Of a stretch of DNA of 13,636 bases, positions 5,168 to 12,454 are shown piece after piece; the stretch's first letter is position 1, and each line of letters begins with the position of its first letter. The stretch lies in contig CAYSSK010000105.1 of NCBI GenBank assembly GCA_964433645.1, positions 1-13,636 of the forward strand, written 5' to 3'. The translations under genes and the position numbers were made by a program. Source of the DNA: Desulfofustis sp964433645 (GTDB lineage Bacteria > Desulfobacterota > Desulfobulbia > Desulfobulbales > Desulfocapsaceae). The notes beneath the pieces are model-generated. The model had not been told where the DNA came from, searched no databases, and saw only the letters and a program-made list of their open reading frames with translations.

Positions 5168-7306
5168 TCAGCGCTTTGTTTTCCCCCGTCTTATATTGAA
5201 AACCAGGATGAGCACCAGGCAGGCGGTGGCACTGAATTCGACGATGAGTGGCTCCGGTTTGATCAGCAGTACGGCGAGGCCCAGCAGTACAGGACGAAGA
5301 AGCCAGGGGATCCGGTTCTCCATATGCCCTTGCAGCGCGCAGGTAAAGGCGTAGAGACCGAATAGTGCAAACATCGATATCTTCAAAATTTCCGGCCAAC
5401 TACCGCCCAGAATCGGGGTATAGGCAAAAAGCAGCGGTATGATGTAGAGCCCCTTGGCGATCTTCCAGGATTGCATTCCCGTCGCCATCGGCGGGGTACC
5501 GGCAATGGCGGCGCCGGTAAAGGCAGCCAGACAGACCGGTGGCGTGACGTTCGAGTCCTGGCTGAGCCAGAAGATGATCATGTGCGCGGAGAGCAGCGCA
5601 AACATCGCCGATTGCGGTGACAGGGCCATGTCCCTGACGGTGCCGAGCAGGTCCGGCGGCACCAGATCGAGCAGATGACGGGCCTGTTCCGGTGACAGCG
5701 GTTGGCTGAGTAAGGCGATCTGGTCGGGAATGGCGATCATCAGCACGGCCTTGACTTCTTCGGACAGTGCGCCGGCGGCGATGATCTCGACGATCTTGGC
5801 ATCGGCGATCAGATTGAACAGGGCCGGGGCGGACAAGGTGCCCAGCACGATATAGGCCGCCGTTACCGGCAGTCCCATGCCGAGTACCAGGGAAGCCAGC
5901 GCGATCAGAGCAATGGCGATGAGCAGACTGTTGCCCGACCAATTGGTGATCATCAGCGAAAAGGTGTTGCCGATGCCGGTGGTGGCGATCACGTTGACGA
6001 CCAGGCCGACGCTGCACAGCAGAATGGCCGTCATCACCATGTTGCGGGCGCCGAGGGCGAGTGCTTCGCAGATCCCGCGTGGACCCATCCGGTTCGGGGT
6101 GATCCACGAGGCGACGATCACGGCGACGATACTGATACCGGCGGCATAGGTCGGGGTGAAGCCGTATATGAGCAGGCCGATCAAGACCGAGATCGGCAGC
6201 AGAAACGGCAGGCCGCCGGTCTTGATCACCTCGAGTACTTTCAGGTCCTCGTCCTGCGACGCTTGCAGGCCGATCCGTTTGGCCTCGACCCGGACGAAGA
6301 AGCCGACCGTGGCGAAATACAAAAGAGCCGGCAGCGTCGCATAGAGCACGATGGTGGTATAAGGGATCTGGGTATAGCTGGCCATCACGAATGCGCCGGC
6401 GCCCATGATCGGCGGCATCAGCTGGCCGCCGGTGGAGGCGGCCGCCTCGATACCGGCGGAAAATTTGCCCTCGAAGCCGGCCCGTTTCATGAGTGGGATG
6501 GTAATGACCCCGGTCGAGGCGGTGTTGGCCACCGCTGAGCCGGAGATGGTGCCGGTCAGCCCCGAGGCGAACACAGCCACCAGACCCGGCCCGCCGATCA
6601 GCCGTCCGGCTGCTGCCCGAGCCAGATTGATGACGAACTCACCGGCGCCGGAGCGCAGCAGGAAGGCGCCGAAGAGGATGAACATGAAAACGAAGGATGA
6701 CGAGATGCGGGCGATCCCGCCGAAAAGGCCGTCATCACCGTACACGGAGCGAAACAGGATGGTCTCAGGCGTCAGCCCGCTGAATTTGAAGACGCCGCTG
6801 ATCATGCTGCCCCACCAGCCGACATAGGTCAGGGCGAGGACGATCAGGCCCGGAATGATCCAGCCGGTAGTCCGCCTGGTGAATTCGATGGCCGTCAGGA
6901 TCAGCACGGTGCCGGCAACCCACTCCGCGCGGCTCAGGTGAACGCCGCGGGCATAGATCGCATCTTCCATGGAGATCATGTAGACGGCGCAAAAGGCGGC
7001 GGTGATGCCGATCGTCAGGTCGAGCAGTAAAAAATAGATCTTTCCCCGACCGGCGACTGAATCAGGACGGGACGGGTAAACAAGGGCGCAGAGCAGGGCG
7101 AAGCCGGCAAAGTGCAGCGCGTTCTGCCAGAGGGTGGGCAGCAGGGCGAAAATGTTGAAATAGATATGGAGCAGCGAAACAAGGACGCCGAGGAAAAAGA
7201 TAACCCGCTCCTTGGCCGTTGCCAGTCGCTGCCGTTCCCGCTCGCTGTGCACGCGCAGTTCCACGTCTGAAGGAAAGGGGGTGCCCGCCGCAGAATCGGC
7301 GGGCAC
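5168..7306 (-). CDS. TRAP transporter permease, fused 4TM/12TM subunit (TAXI type)
   Basis: 712-residue inner-membrane protein that fuses the small and large TRAP permease domains. It works with the TAXI binding protein encoded 12 bases upstream and couples import of an organic acid to an ion gradient. An N-terminal cytoplasmic segment (1-33) is followed by small-subunit helices (about 34-165) and the DctM-like part. The latter has conserved stretches SGLTGTISGSAVANTASTG (248-266), GFEGKFSAGIEAAASTGGQ (277-295) and GMGLPVTAAYIVLGT (476-490). Residues about 500-567 form an extra segment before AHMIIFWLSQDSNVTPP that I do not expect in the plainest family members. The start is GTG at 7306, with GAGG only three bases upstream; the binding-protein stop codon bounds the frame, so the start cannot be earlier. 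That GTG lies inside a perfect hairpin (7281-7306), which may limit translation. Confidence 0.92.
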   Translation of the reverse strand: MPADSAAGTPFPSDVELRVHSERERQRLATAKERVIFFLGVLVSLLHIYFNIFALLPTLWQNALHFAGFALLCALVYPSRPDSVAGRGKIYFLLLDLTIGITAAFCAVYMISMEDAIYARGVHLSRAEWVAGTVLILTAIEFTRRTTGWIIPGLIVLALTYVGWWGSMISGVFKFSGLTPETILFRSVYGDDGLFGGIARISSSFVFMFILFGAFLLRSGAGEFVINLARAAAGRLIGGPGLVAVFASGLTGTISGSAVANTASTGVITIPLMKRAGFEGKFSAGIEAAASTGGQLMPPIMGAGAFVMASYTQIPYTTIVLYATLPALLYFATVGFFVRVEAKRIGLQASQDEDLKVLEVIKTGGLPFLLPISVLIGLLIYGFTPTYAAGISIVAVIVASWITPNRMGPRGICEALALGARNMVMTAILLCSVGLVVNVIATTGIGNTFSLMITNWSGNSLLIAIALIALASLVLGMGLPVTAAYIVLGTLSAPALFNLIADAKIVEIIAAGALSEEVKAVLMIAIPDQIALLSQPLSPEQARHLLDLVPPDLLGTVRDMALSPQSAMFALLSAHMIIFWLSQDSNVTPPVCLAAFTGAAIAGTPPMATGMQSWKIAKGLYIIPLLFAYTPILGGSWPEILKISMFALFGLYAFTCALQGHMENRIPWLLRPVLLGLAVLLIKPEPLIVEFSATACLVLILVFNIRRGKTKR
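7281..7306 (-). promoter_or_regulatory. Perfect hairpin over the start of the fused TRAP permease
   Basis: GTGCCCGCCG (7281-7290) and CGGCGGGCAC (7297-7306) are perfect inverted repeats around a six-base loop. On the minus strand the stem begins exactly at the GTG start codon, 12 bases after the binding-protein stop. No T-run follows, so it is not an intrinsic terminator. It could protect the upstream binding-protein mRNA or hold down permease translation, giving excess binding protein. Confidence 0.6.
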
Positions 7307-7318
7307 CGGCCTCGTGTC

Positions 7319-8341
7319 TTACTGGGTTAACAAGCGTGGCGGGATGGTCAGACCCGCTTCCTGGAAATATCGGGCGGCGCCTGGATGCAGCGGCATCGGC
7401 AGGCCGGCCAGCGCGCTCTCAAGAGACATCGCCTCGGTCGCCTTGTGGATGGCGTTGAGGAAGGGAAAATTCTCGTAAATGGTTTTCGTGATCTGGTAGA
7501 CGGCATCCTCGTCCACGTCGGCCCGTACGGCCAGGAAGTTGGGCTGGGCGATGGTCTGCAGGTCTTTCTCCTGGCCGGGATAGGAGCCGGCCTTGATGAT
7601 ATACGGCGTCCAGAGTTCCAGGCCGCCATCGGCTTTCACCACCTGTTCGTCGGTGAACTCGAGTTGCTTGATGTCGTTGCCCATGGCGGCGAAGGCCTGG
7701 GTGACGGCGCCGGCAGGCACTCCGGCCGGTGTGCTCATGCCGGCGATCTGGCCATTTTGCAGGGCTTCGGCGCTCGGTCCGTAGCCGACATAGACCAGCT
7801 CATAATCCGTTTCGATATCAACGCCGAGATTTTCCAGCAACAACTTGTTGGAGCCGATGGTGCCCGAGTTTTTCTTGCCGAGGGCCATGCGTTCGCCTTT
7901 CAGGGCGACCATGTCTTCGATGGTGCCGGTCGTGGCTTTATCCGTTTGGACGACGAAATGCTCGACGTTCTGCCAGAGCATGGTCACGGAACGCAGCTCT
8001 TTTTGCGGGCCTTCCTCAATGAAATCACCTTTGCCGTTCCACGCATAGTAGCCGTATAGTCCCTGGAGAATGGCAAACTGGACTTCGTTGTCACGCAGCA
8101 GTTTGACGTTTTCTCCGGAACCGGCCGAGGTGATGGCCGAAATGGTGATCTTCTGCTTCGGCTGTAGTTTCACTTTGGTCAGCGTGGCGATGGCGACACC
8201 TACCGGATAGTAGGTTCCACCGGTGCTGGCGGTGGCCATCAGATAGCTGCGTTCGTCGGCCGCCTGCACGGCGGTTGCCGAGAAGACACCAAGCGTCAGG
8301 GCGGCGATGACACAGCGACACAGAGATCTTGTCAGGTTCAT
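7319..8341 (-). CDS. TAXI-family TRAP transporter solute-binding protein
   Basis: 340-residue periplasmic binding protein. The signal peptide runs MNLTRSLCRC to AVQA (residue 27), with cleavage before ADERS. The mature N-terminus has the TAXI hallmark ATASTGGTYYPVGVAIA (about 36-52), followed by VQFAILQGLYGYYAW and a KKNSGTIGSNKLLLENLG segment typical of the fold. TAXI proteins capture a ligand (glutamate or other organic anions in the few studied cases) and pass it to a fused 4TM/12TM permease, the next gene here. The start is ATG 8341 because AAGGAG sits six bases upstream and the signal peptide begins there. A longer frame to 8380 exists but would add residues before the signal peptide. 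A possible promoter lies in the gap upstream (8440-8468). Confidence 0.93.
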   Translation of the reverse strand: MNLTRSLCRCVIAALTLGVFSATAVQAADERSYLMATASTGGTYYPVGVAIATLTKVKLQPKQKITISAITSAGSGENVKLLRDNEVQFAILQGLYGYYAWNGKGDFIEEGPQKELRSVTMLWQNVEHFVVQTDKATTGTIEDMVALKGERMALGKKNSGTIGSNKLLLENLGVDIETDYELVYVGYGPSAEALQNGQIAGMSTPAGVPAGAVTQAFAAMGNDIKQLEFTDEQVVKADGGLELWTPYIIKAGSYPGQEKDLQTIAQPNFLAVRADVDEDAVYQITKTIYENFPFLNAIHKATEAMSLESALAGLPMPLHPGAARYFQEAGLTIPPRLLTQ

Positions 8342-8439
8342 GGGGCGCTCCTTGGTAAGAGTGATGAGGAGTGGGGCCACGTCTGACCCCGCTTTGCCAA
8401 AGTGGTGACTGCCGCGGAGAACCTGCGGCTTGAGCTTTT

Positions 8440-8468
8440 ACTATGCAGTAATCCGAGAAGGATTTCAA
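8440..8468 (-). promoter_or_regulatory. Candidate promoter for the TAXI TRAP pair
   Basis: On the minus strand TTGAAA (8463-8468, five of six matches) is followed after 17 bases by CATAGT (8440-8445, four of six). It lies about 100 bases upstream of the binding-protein ATG in the 147-bp gap after the larA-like gene. It would allow the TAXI system to be transcribed apart from the upstream operon. Found by eye. Confidence 0.4.
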
Positions 8469-8488
8469 TAAGATTATGGGGAGCGGCT

Positions 8489-9772
8489 TCAGCCGCCAGG
8501 CGGTCGGGTATTGACCAGCAGGCTGGCGTTCTCGAGCCAGGCGATGCGGCCGTCCGGCCGGGCGAGGAGTGCCTCGACTTCGGCGATGGTCCATTTCTCG
8601 ACCCCGATCAGACGGCAGGTCTGCTCGTCAAGGTTGCTGATCAGGGCGATGCGGATACGCCGGGTTTTGCTCTGCAGAGCCAGTGCCGTGCCGCCGTTGC
8701 CTTCGTAACGCGCCGCCAATCGGTCAAAAGCGCCGGCGAAGCCGTCGGGGGTGAACCACGGCAGAAAGGTCTGCGAGCCGATCCCGTCGCGGCATTGGGC
8801 AAAGGCGACCAGCAGTCCGTCGTCACGGACGAAAGCGGCGCTGTGGTGCAGCGCCTTGTGCGCCTGGATAAAGTTGATGTCTTTGGGGAAACCGCCGCAG
8901 GAGGCGATGACGATATCCTGCGGCGGGATATCGACCTCAAAGGTCCGGGCGTGACGGCGGCAGGCCTGGTGGTAGAGATCTCTGCCGGATCCGACCAGAA
9001 AATCGCAGATGCTGCCGTGACTGTCCTGCAAGCCGTGGATGGCAAGAGATGCCGGCAGATGGTCTTCGATCTCGAACAGGTCGTCGGCGATCGGGTTGGC
9101 CTCGATGAGGCCGGGCTGACAGCCAGGCGCGAGCCGCCGCTGCCGGCGATCGAGAAAGAGGCCGTGGTTGCGGTAGATGGCGTCGCGCTCTCCGCAGCCG
9201 GGGAAGATGAGTTTCCGGCCGCCGCCGTAGCCGGCGAAATAGTGATGGCAGATCGGCCCCATGGTGATCACCGCCGACGCCCGCAGCAGATCGCGGCGCA
9301 ATCGAACCGGCGTGCCCCGGCTGGTCGTGCCGCACTCGGCAAACAAGCTGAAATCGTCGCAGTCGTGGTGGGTGAACGGCCAGTCGTGATAGAGCCTGCC
9401 GTAGCACCGCAGGCTTTCCTCATCGCTCTGCCGGGGGTGGGTGCCGTAGGCGATGATGATCGGAAAGGGCGCGTCGGCGCCGCGGATCTCGTTGATCACC
9501 GCGACGGTGATCGGCAGATAGTCCGGGTAGGCGCAGAGCCTCGTTTTGTCGGTCACCACCAGGATCGGCCGGGACAGATCAGGATCGGCCCGGTCAATGC
9601 CGTCGGCCAGCAGCCGGCGATAGCGGGCCGGAGTCAGCACGGGTTGCGGGTCGTCAGGCTGCAGGAGCATGGTATCCGTCGGCAGGGTCAATTCGGCGCC
9701 ATCGACGCCATAGGGTACCCGGATGGGAGTCGGTTCAGGGAGGCGTTCAGTCTTTCTCGCGTCGCTTGGCAT
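8489..9772 (-). CDS. larA: LarA-family nickel-pincer-dependent racemase/epimerase homologue
   Basis: 427 residues, matching Lactiplantibacillus LarA (424). LarA enzymes use a nickel-pincer nucleotide bound to a Lys to interconvert stereoisomers of 2-hydroxy acids by hydride transfer. The expected residues are present: His112 in YGTHPRQSDEE, His177 in HHYFAGYGGGRK, Lys187 (pincer attachment) and His203 in YRNHGLF, with spacing close to LarA H108/H174/K184/H200. DKTR (75-78) may supply the substrate-binding Arg. The family has members acting on lactate, malate, phenyllactate and other 2-hydroxy acids, so the substrate is open. ATG 9772 lies inside the end of the upstream lyase gene (26-base overlap) and has GAGAGGAAG about eight bases ahead, so the two are coupled. 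No larB, larC or larE cofactor genes are in the window. Confidence 0.88.
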   Translation of the reverse strand: MPSDARKTERLPEPTPIRVPYGVDGAELTLPTDTMLLQPDDPQPVLTPARYRRLLADGIDRADPDLSRPILVVTDKTRLCAYPDYLPITVAVINEIRGADAPFPIIIAYGTHPRQSDEESLRCYGRLYHDWPFTHHDCDDFSLFAECGTTSRGTPVRLRRDLLRASAVITMGPICHHYFAGYGGGRKLIFPGCGERDAIYRNHGLFLDRRQRRLAPGCQPGLIEANPIADDLFEIEDHLPASLAIHGLQDSHGSICDFLVGSGRDLYHQACRRHARTFEVDIPPQDIVIASCGGFPKDINFIQAHKALHHSAAFVRDDGLLVAFAQCRDGIGSQTFLPWFTPDGFAGAFDRLAARYEGNGGTALALQSKTRRIRIALISNLDEQTCRLIGVEKWTIAEVEALLARPDGRIAWLENASLLVNTRPPGG

Positions 9773-10619
9773 ACCGTGCTTCCTCTCGATAGTATTCAGG
9801 GAAACCGAGGACGTCTTTGATATGCTCGAAACCGGTCAGGCCCGATGGGTGGCCGCCCCCGGCGAGATCGGCCAGGGCCGCTTCGACCGCAGTAACCAGG
9901 GCCTGCAATAAGGTCAGCGGGTAGGCGGCTATGGCAAAGCCGAGCCGCTGCAATTCGTCGGCGGACAGCAGCGGGGTGAGACCATGCTCGATCTGGTTGG
10001 CCATCTTCACGCCCGGCACACCATCGCAGAACTGGCGCATCTCCTCGATTGACCGCGGGGCTTCCAGAAACAGCAAATCGGCGCCGAGATCGTGAAAGGC
10101 CTGCATGCGGCGCAGGGCTTCGTCGAAGCCGGCCGGACCGCGAGCGTCGGTGCGGGCCATGATCAGGATGTCGGCGCCTTCGGTGCGGGCGTCGACCGCG
10201 GCCCGGATGCGCAGGCAGGCCTCGTCGAAACCAACAATCTGTTTGCCTTTCGTGTGGCCGCACCGTTTCGGCGAGAGCTGATCCTCGATCATGATGCAGG
10301 CCAGGCCGGCTGCCGCGTAATTCCGGACCGTTCGCTTGATGTTCAGCGCGTTGCCGTAGCCGGTGTCCCCGTCGCCGAGTACCGGAATGGTGACCGCGTT
10401 GCAGATGGTGCGGGCCTGGTCGAGCATCTCGCCAAAGGAGATCAGGCCGGTGTCCGGCATCGCCAGGCGGGCGGCGGACACGGCAAAGCCGCTCATGAAG
10501 GTGGCCGGAAAGCCGGCGCGCTCGATGAGCCTGGCGGACAGCGCGTCATGACAACAGGGCATGACGAGTAATTCGCCTTTGGCGAGCAGGGCGCGCAGCG
10601 CGGCGGCGGGTGTTTTCAT
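9747..10619 (-). CDS. Isocitrate lyase/PEP mutase-superfamily carbon-carbon lyase
   Basis: 290-residue TIM-barrel enzyme. DGDTGYGN (83-90) and IEDQ (111-114) supply metal-binding acids, and SPKRCGHTKGKQIV (116-129) contains the KxCGH lyase motif with Cys120. MARTDAR (154-160) and a late EHGLTPLLSADEL complete the pattern. Family members with this Cys (methylisocitrate lyase, 2,3-dimethylmalate lyase, petal death protein) cleave 2-hydroxy acids by retro-aldol chemistry to a 2-oxo acid plus a carboxylate, whereas PEP mutase and phosphonopyruvate hydrolase lack KxCGH. The EDQLSPKRCGHTKGK stretch looks nearest the dimethylmalate lyase/petal death protein side. The exact substrate is unknown. The gene begins seven bases after dctM and overlaps the larA-like gene. 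No good Shine-Dalgarno precedes ATG 10619, so translation may be coupled to dctM. Confidence 0.85.
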   Translation of the reverse strand: MKTPAAALRALLAKGELLVMPCCHDALSARLIERAGFPATFMSGFAVSAARLAMPDTGLISFGEMLDQARTICNAVTIPVLGDGDTGYGNALNIKRTVRNYAAAGLACIMIEDQLSPKRCGHTKGKQIVGFDEACLRIRAAVDARTEGADILIMARTDARGPAGFDEALRRMQAFHDLGADLLFLEAPRSIEEMRQFCDGVPGVKMANQIEHGLTPLLSADELQRLGFAIAAYPLTLLQALVTAVEAALADLAGGGHPSGLTGFEHIKDVLGFPEYYREEARYAKRREKD

Positions 10620-10626
10620 GGTCGCA

Positions 10627-11898
10627 TCAGAGCTTGAACGGGAGATAGAGGACGATATCGGGCACCAGATAGAGGGCGACGGCCGTGCCGAACATGATCA
10701 GCATGAAGGGCCAGACCCCCCTGAGAACTTCGGCCAGCGGGACCTGGGCGACTGCCTGGATGATGAAGAGGTTCATGCCGACCGGCGGGGTGATCAGGGC
10801 ACACTCGATCATCACCACAAAGAGGATGCCGAACCAGATCGGATCGATCATCATCGCGTTCAGGGCCGGGAACAGGACCGGGACCATGATCAGCAGCATG
10901 GAGATCGACTCGAGGAAGAAACCGATGACCAGCAGCACCAGGCAGACCACCAGGATGAACAGGGCCGGCTCGTTGATATTGGTGGTGATCGCCGCCGAGA
11001 TCTCCTGCGGAATACGATACAGGGTAATGGCTTTGCCGAAGAGCTTGGCCCCGGCGATGATCAGAAAGATGGTGACGGTGGTGACCATCGATTCCGAGAC
11101 CGCCAGCTTGAGTTTCTGCCAGGTCATGGTCCGCAGCGCGAACACGATGACCAGCGACAGCGCAAAGCCGACACCGGCGGATTCGGTCGGGGTAAACACG
11201 CCGAGATAGATGCCGCCGATGACGACGACGGCCAGCAGCAGGGTCGGCAGCGCCCGTAAGCTGGTCTGCCACCGCTGAGTCCAGCTCGCCTTCGGGCTTG
11301 GTTGATAGTTTTTGTCAAACAGCGAATAGCCGATGCTGAACAGGACGAACAGCGCGGTCAGCAGCAGGCCCGGGCCGACGCCGGCCATGAACAGTTTGAC
11401 GATCGATTCCTCGGTGATGACGCCGTAGAGGATCAGCGGGATGGACGGCGGGATGAGGATACCGAGGGTGCCGCCGGCGGCCAGCAGGCCGAGCACGAAC
11501 GGCCGGCTGTAGCCGCGCTGGATCATTTCCGGAATGGCCACCGTGGCGATCGTCGCCGCCGTGGCTACCGAGGAACCGGAGATCGCGGAAAACAGCGCGC
11601 AGCTGAGAATCGTCGCAATACCGAGGCCGCCCGGGAAATGGCCGACCCAGGACTGGACCGCGTTGAACAGGTCCCTGCCGACCCCGCCCTTGAGCAGGAT
11701 GTTTGACATCAGCAGGAAGAGCGGTACGGCCAGCAGCACGAAACTGTCGGCCGCACTGTAGAGGGCCTGCGGCACCATGACGAGGCTGATGTCCTTGAGC
11801 CAGAGCAGCAGCAGGCCGAGCCCGCCGAGGGCAAAGGCGACCGGTACCCTGATAAACAGGAGGGCAAGCAGGGAAAAAAGAATCAGGGCGGCGGTCAT
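10627..11898 (-). CDS. dctM: TRAP transporter large permease subunit (DctM family)
   Basis: 423-residue, roughly 12-helix membrane protein forming the transport pathway of a three-part TRAP system. Typical large-subunit features are PLFLLMSNILLKGGVGRDLF (about 59-78), ALFSAISGSSVATAATIATVAIPEM near 100-125, GTLGILIPPSIPLILYGV, and the late VPVLFPALNAMMIDPIWFGI and PPVGMNLFIIQAVA. Length is usual for the family (about 425). The ATG at 11898 lies ten bases after the dctQ stop with a poor ribosome-binding site, so coupling to dctQ is likely. A lyase and a racemase homologue follow in the same direction, suggesting the imported acid is their substrate. Confidence 0.95.
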   Translation of the reverse strand: MTAALILFSLLALLFIRVPVAFALGGLGLLLLWLKDISLVMVPQALYSAADSFVLLAVPLFLLMSNILLKGGVGRDLFNAVQSWVGHFPGGLGIATILSCALFSAISGSSVATAATIATVAIPEMIQRGYSRPFVLGLLAAGGTLGILIPPSIPLILYGVITEESIVKLFMAGVGPGLLLTALFVLFSIGYSLFDKNYQPSPKASWTQRWQTSLRALPTLLLAVVVIGGIYLGVFTPTESAGVGFALSLVIVFALRTMTWQKLKLAVSESMVTTVTIFLIIAGAKLFGKAITLYRIPQEISAAITTNINEPALFILVVCLVLLVIGFFLESISMLLIMVPVLFPALNAMMIDPIWFGILFVVMIECALITPPVGMNLFIIQAVAQVPLAEVLRGVWPFMLIMFGTAVALYLVPDIVLYLPFKL

Positions 11899-11908
11899 CT
11901 GCGATCAA

Positions 11909-12406
11909 TCAGTGAAGAGAAGAAGAAACGTCGGTCCTGCCGCCAAGGGTCCTGATCAATTCGACCAGGGCCTGGATGAGCAGCAGGCCGAAACCGATGG
12001 GAACGGCCAGCTCGGTCAGCCAGGACGGCACGGCCAGCATGGATGAACTGGCCCGACCGATGCGGATGGAATCGATAACGATCCCGCTGCCGAAATAAAC
12101 GGCGACCAGACAGAATATGCTGATCACCAGCAGGGCCAGCGATTCGCAGAAGCGCCGCAGTTTCGGTCCGCCGGCGTGAACGATGATGTCGATGGCGATC
12201 AGCTGCCGCTTTCTCAAGACATGGGCGGCGGCCAGATAGGTCGCCCAGATCTGCAGGAAGCGTGACATTTCTTCGCTCCAGATGGTCGGCGACAGAAAGA
12301 CATAGCGGGCGATTACTTCATAGACGATGAAGATGCCGATCACAAAAAACATCCAGCCGGCCAACCGGCCGGCCGTATCGCTGATTTTATCGATTGCCGC
12401 GAACAT
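11909..12406 (-). CDS. dctQ: TRAP transporter small permease subunit (DctQ family)
   Basis: 165-residue protein with four predicted membrane helices, roughly 20-40, 50-65 (around FLQIWATYLAAAHVL), 85-110 and 125-150. YEVIARYVF followed by TIWSEEMSRFLQIW is the usual DctQ signature. It forms the membrane complex with DctM. I place the start at ATG 12406. A longer frame to a TTG at 12436 exists, but that codon lies in the loop of the hairpin at 12420-12447 and the extra residues look non-coding. The Shine-Dalgarno sequence for 12406 is weak. The C-terminal tail is hydrophilic. Confidence 0.92.
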   Translation of the reverse strand: MFAAIDKISDTAGRLAGWMFFVIGIFIVYEVIARYVFLSPTIWSEEMSRFLQIWATYLAAAHVLRKRQLIAIDIIVHAGGPKLRRFCESLALLVISIFCLVAVYFGSGIVIDSIRIGRASSSMLAVPSWLTELAVPIGFGLLLIQALVELIRTLGGRTDVSSSLH

Positions 12407-12419
12407 TGATCTGCAAGGC

Positions 12420-12447
12420 GGGACAGGGGAGGGCAATCCCCTGTCCC
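12420..12447 (-). promoter_or_regulatory. Perfect hairpin between dctP and dctQ
   Basis: GGGACAGGGGA (12420-12430) and TCCCCTGTCCC (12437-12447) are perfect 11-base inverted repeats around a six-base loop. It begins seven bases after the dctP stop and ends 13 bases before the dctQ ATG. No T-run follows on the minus strand. The likely role is mRNA stabilisation or partial termination so that binding protein outnumbers permease. Confidence 0.65.
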
Positions 12448-12454
12448 GGTCTGT

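Noticed and set aside
5070..5354. Plus-strand frame covering the end of the fused TRAP permease
   Set aside because: It overlaps conserved permease coding sequence on the other strand and has no ribosome-binding site.
8483..8496. Terminator at the end of the larA-like gene
   Set aside because: GCGGCT and AGCCGC form a small stem over the stop codon, but no T-run follows on the minus strand.
8402..9820. A 472-codon plus-strand open frame opposite the larA-like gene
   Set aside because: Its translation has no recognisable motifs, while the minus strand here encodes a LarA homologue with all key residues. Long antisense frames are common in GC-rich DNA.
9747..10619. Phosphonate metabolism (PEP mutase or phosphonopyruvate hydrolase) reading of the lyase gene
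   Set aside because: The KRCGH motif with Cys120 is of the lyase type, and no phosphonopyruvate decarboxylase or aminotransferase gene is nearby.
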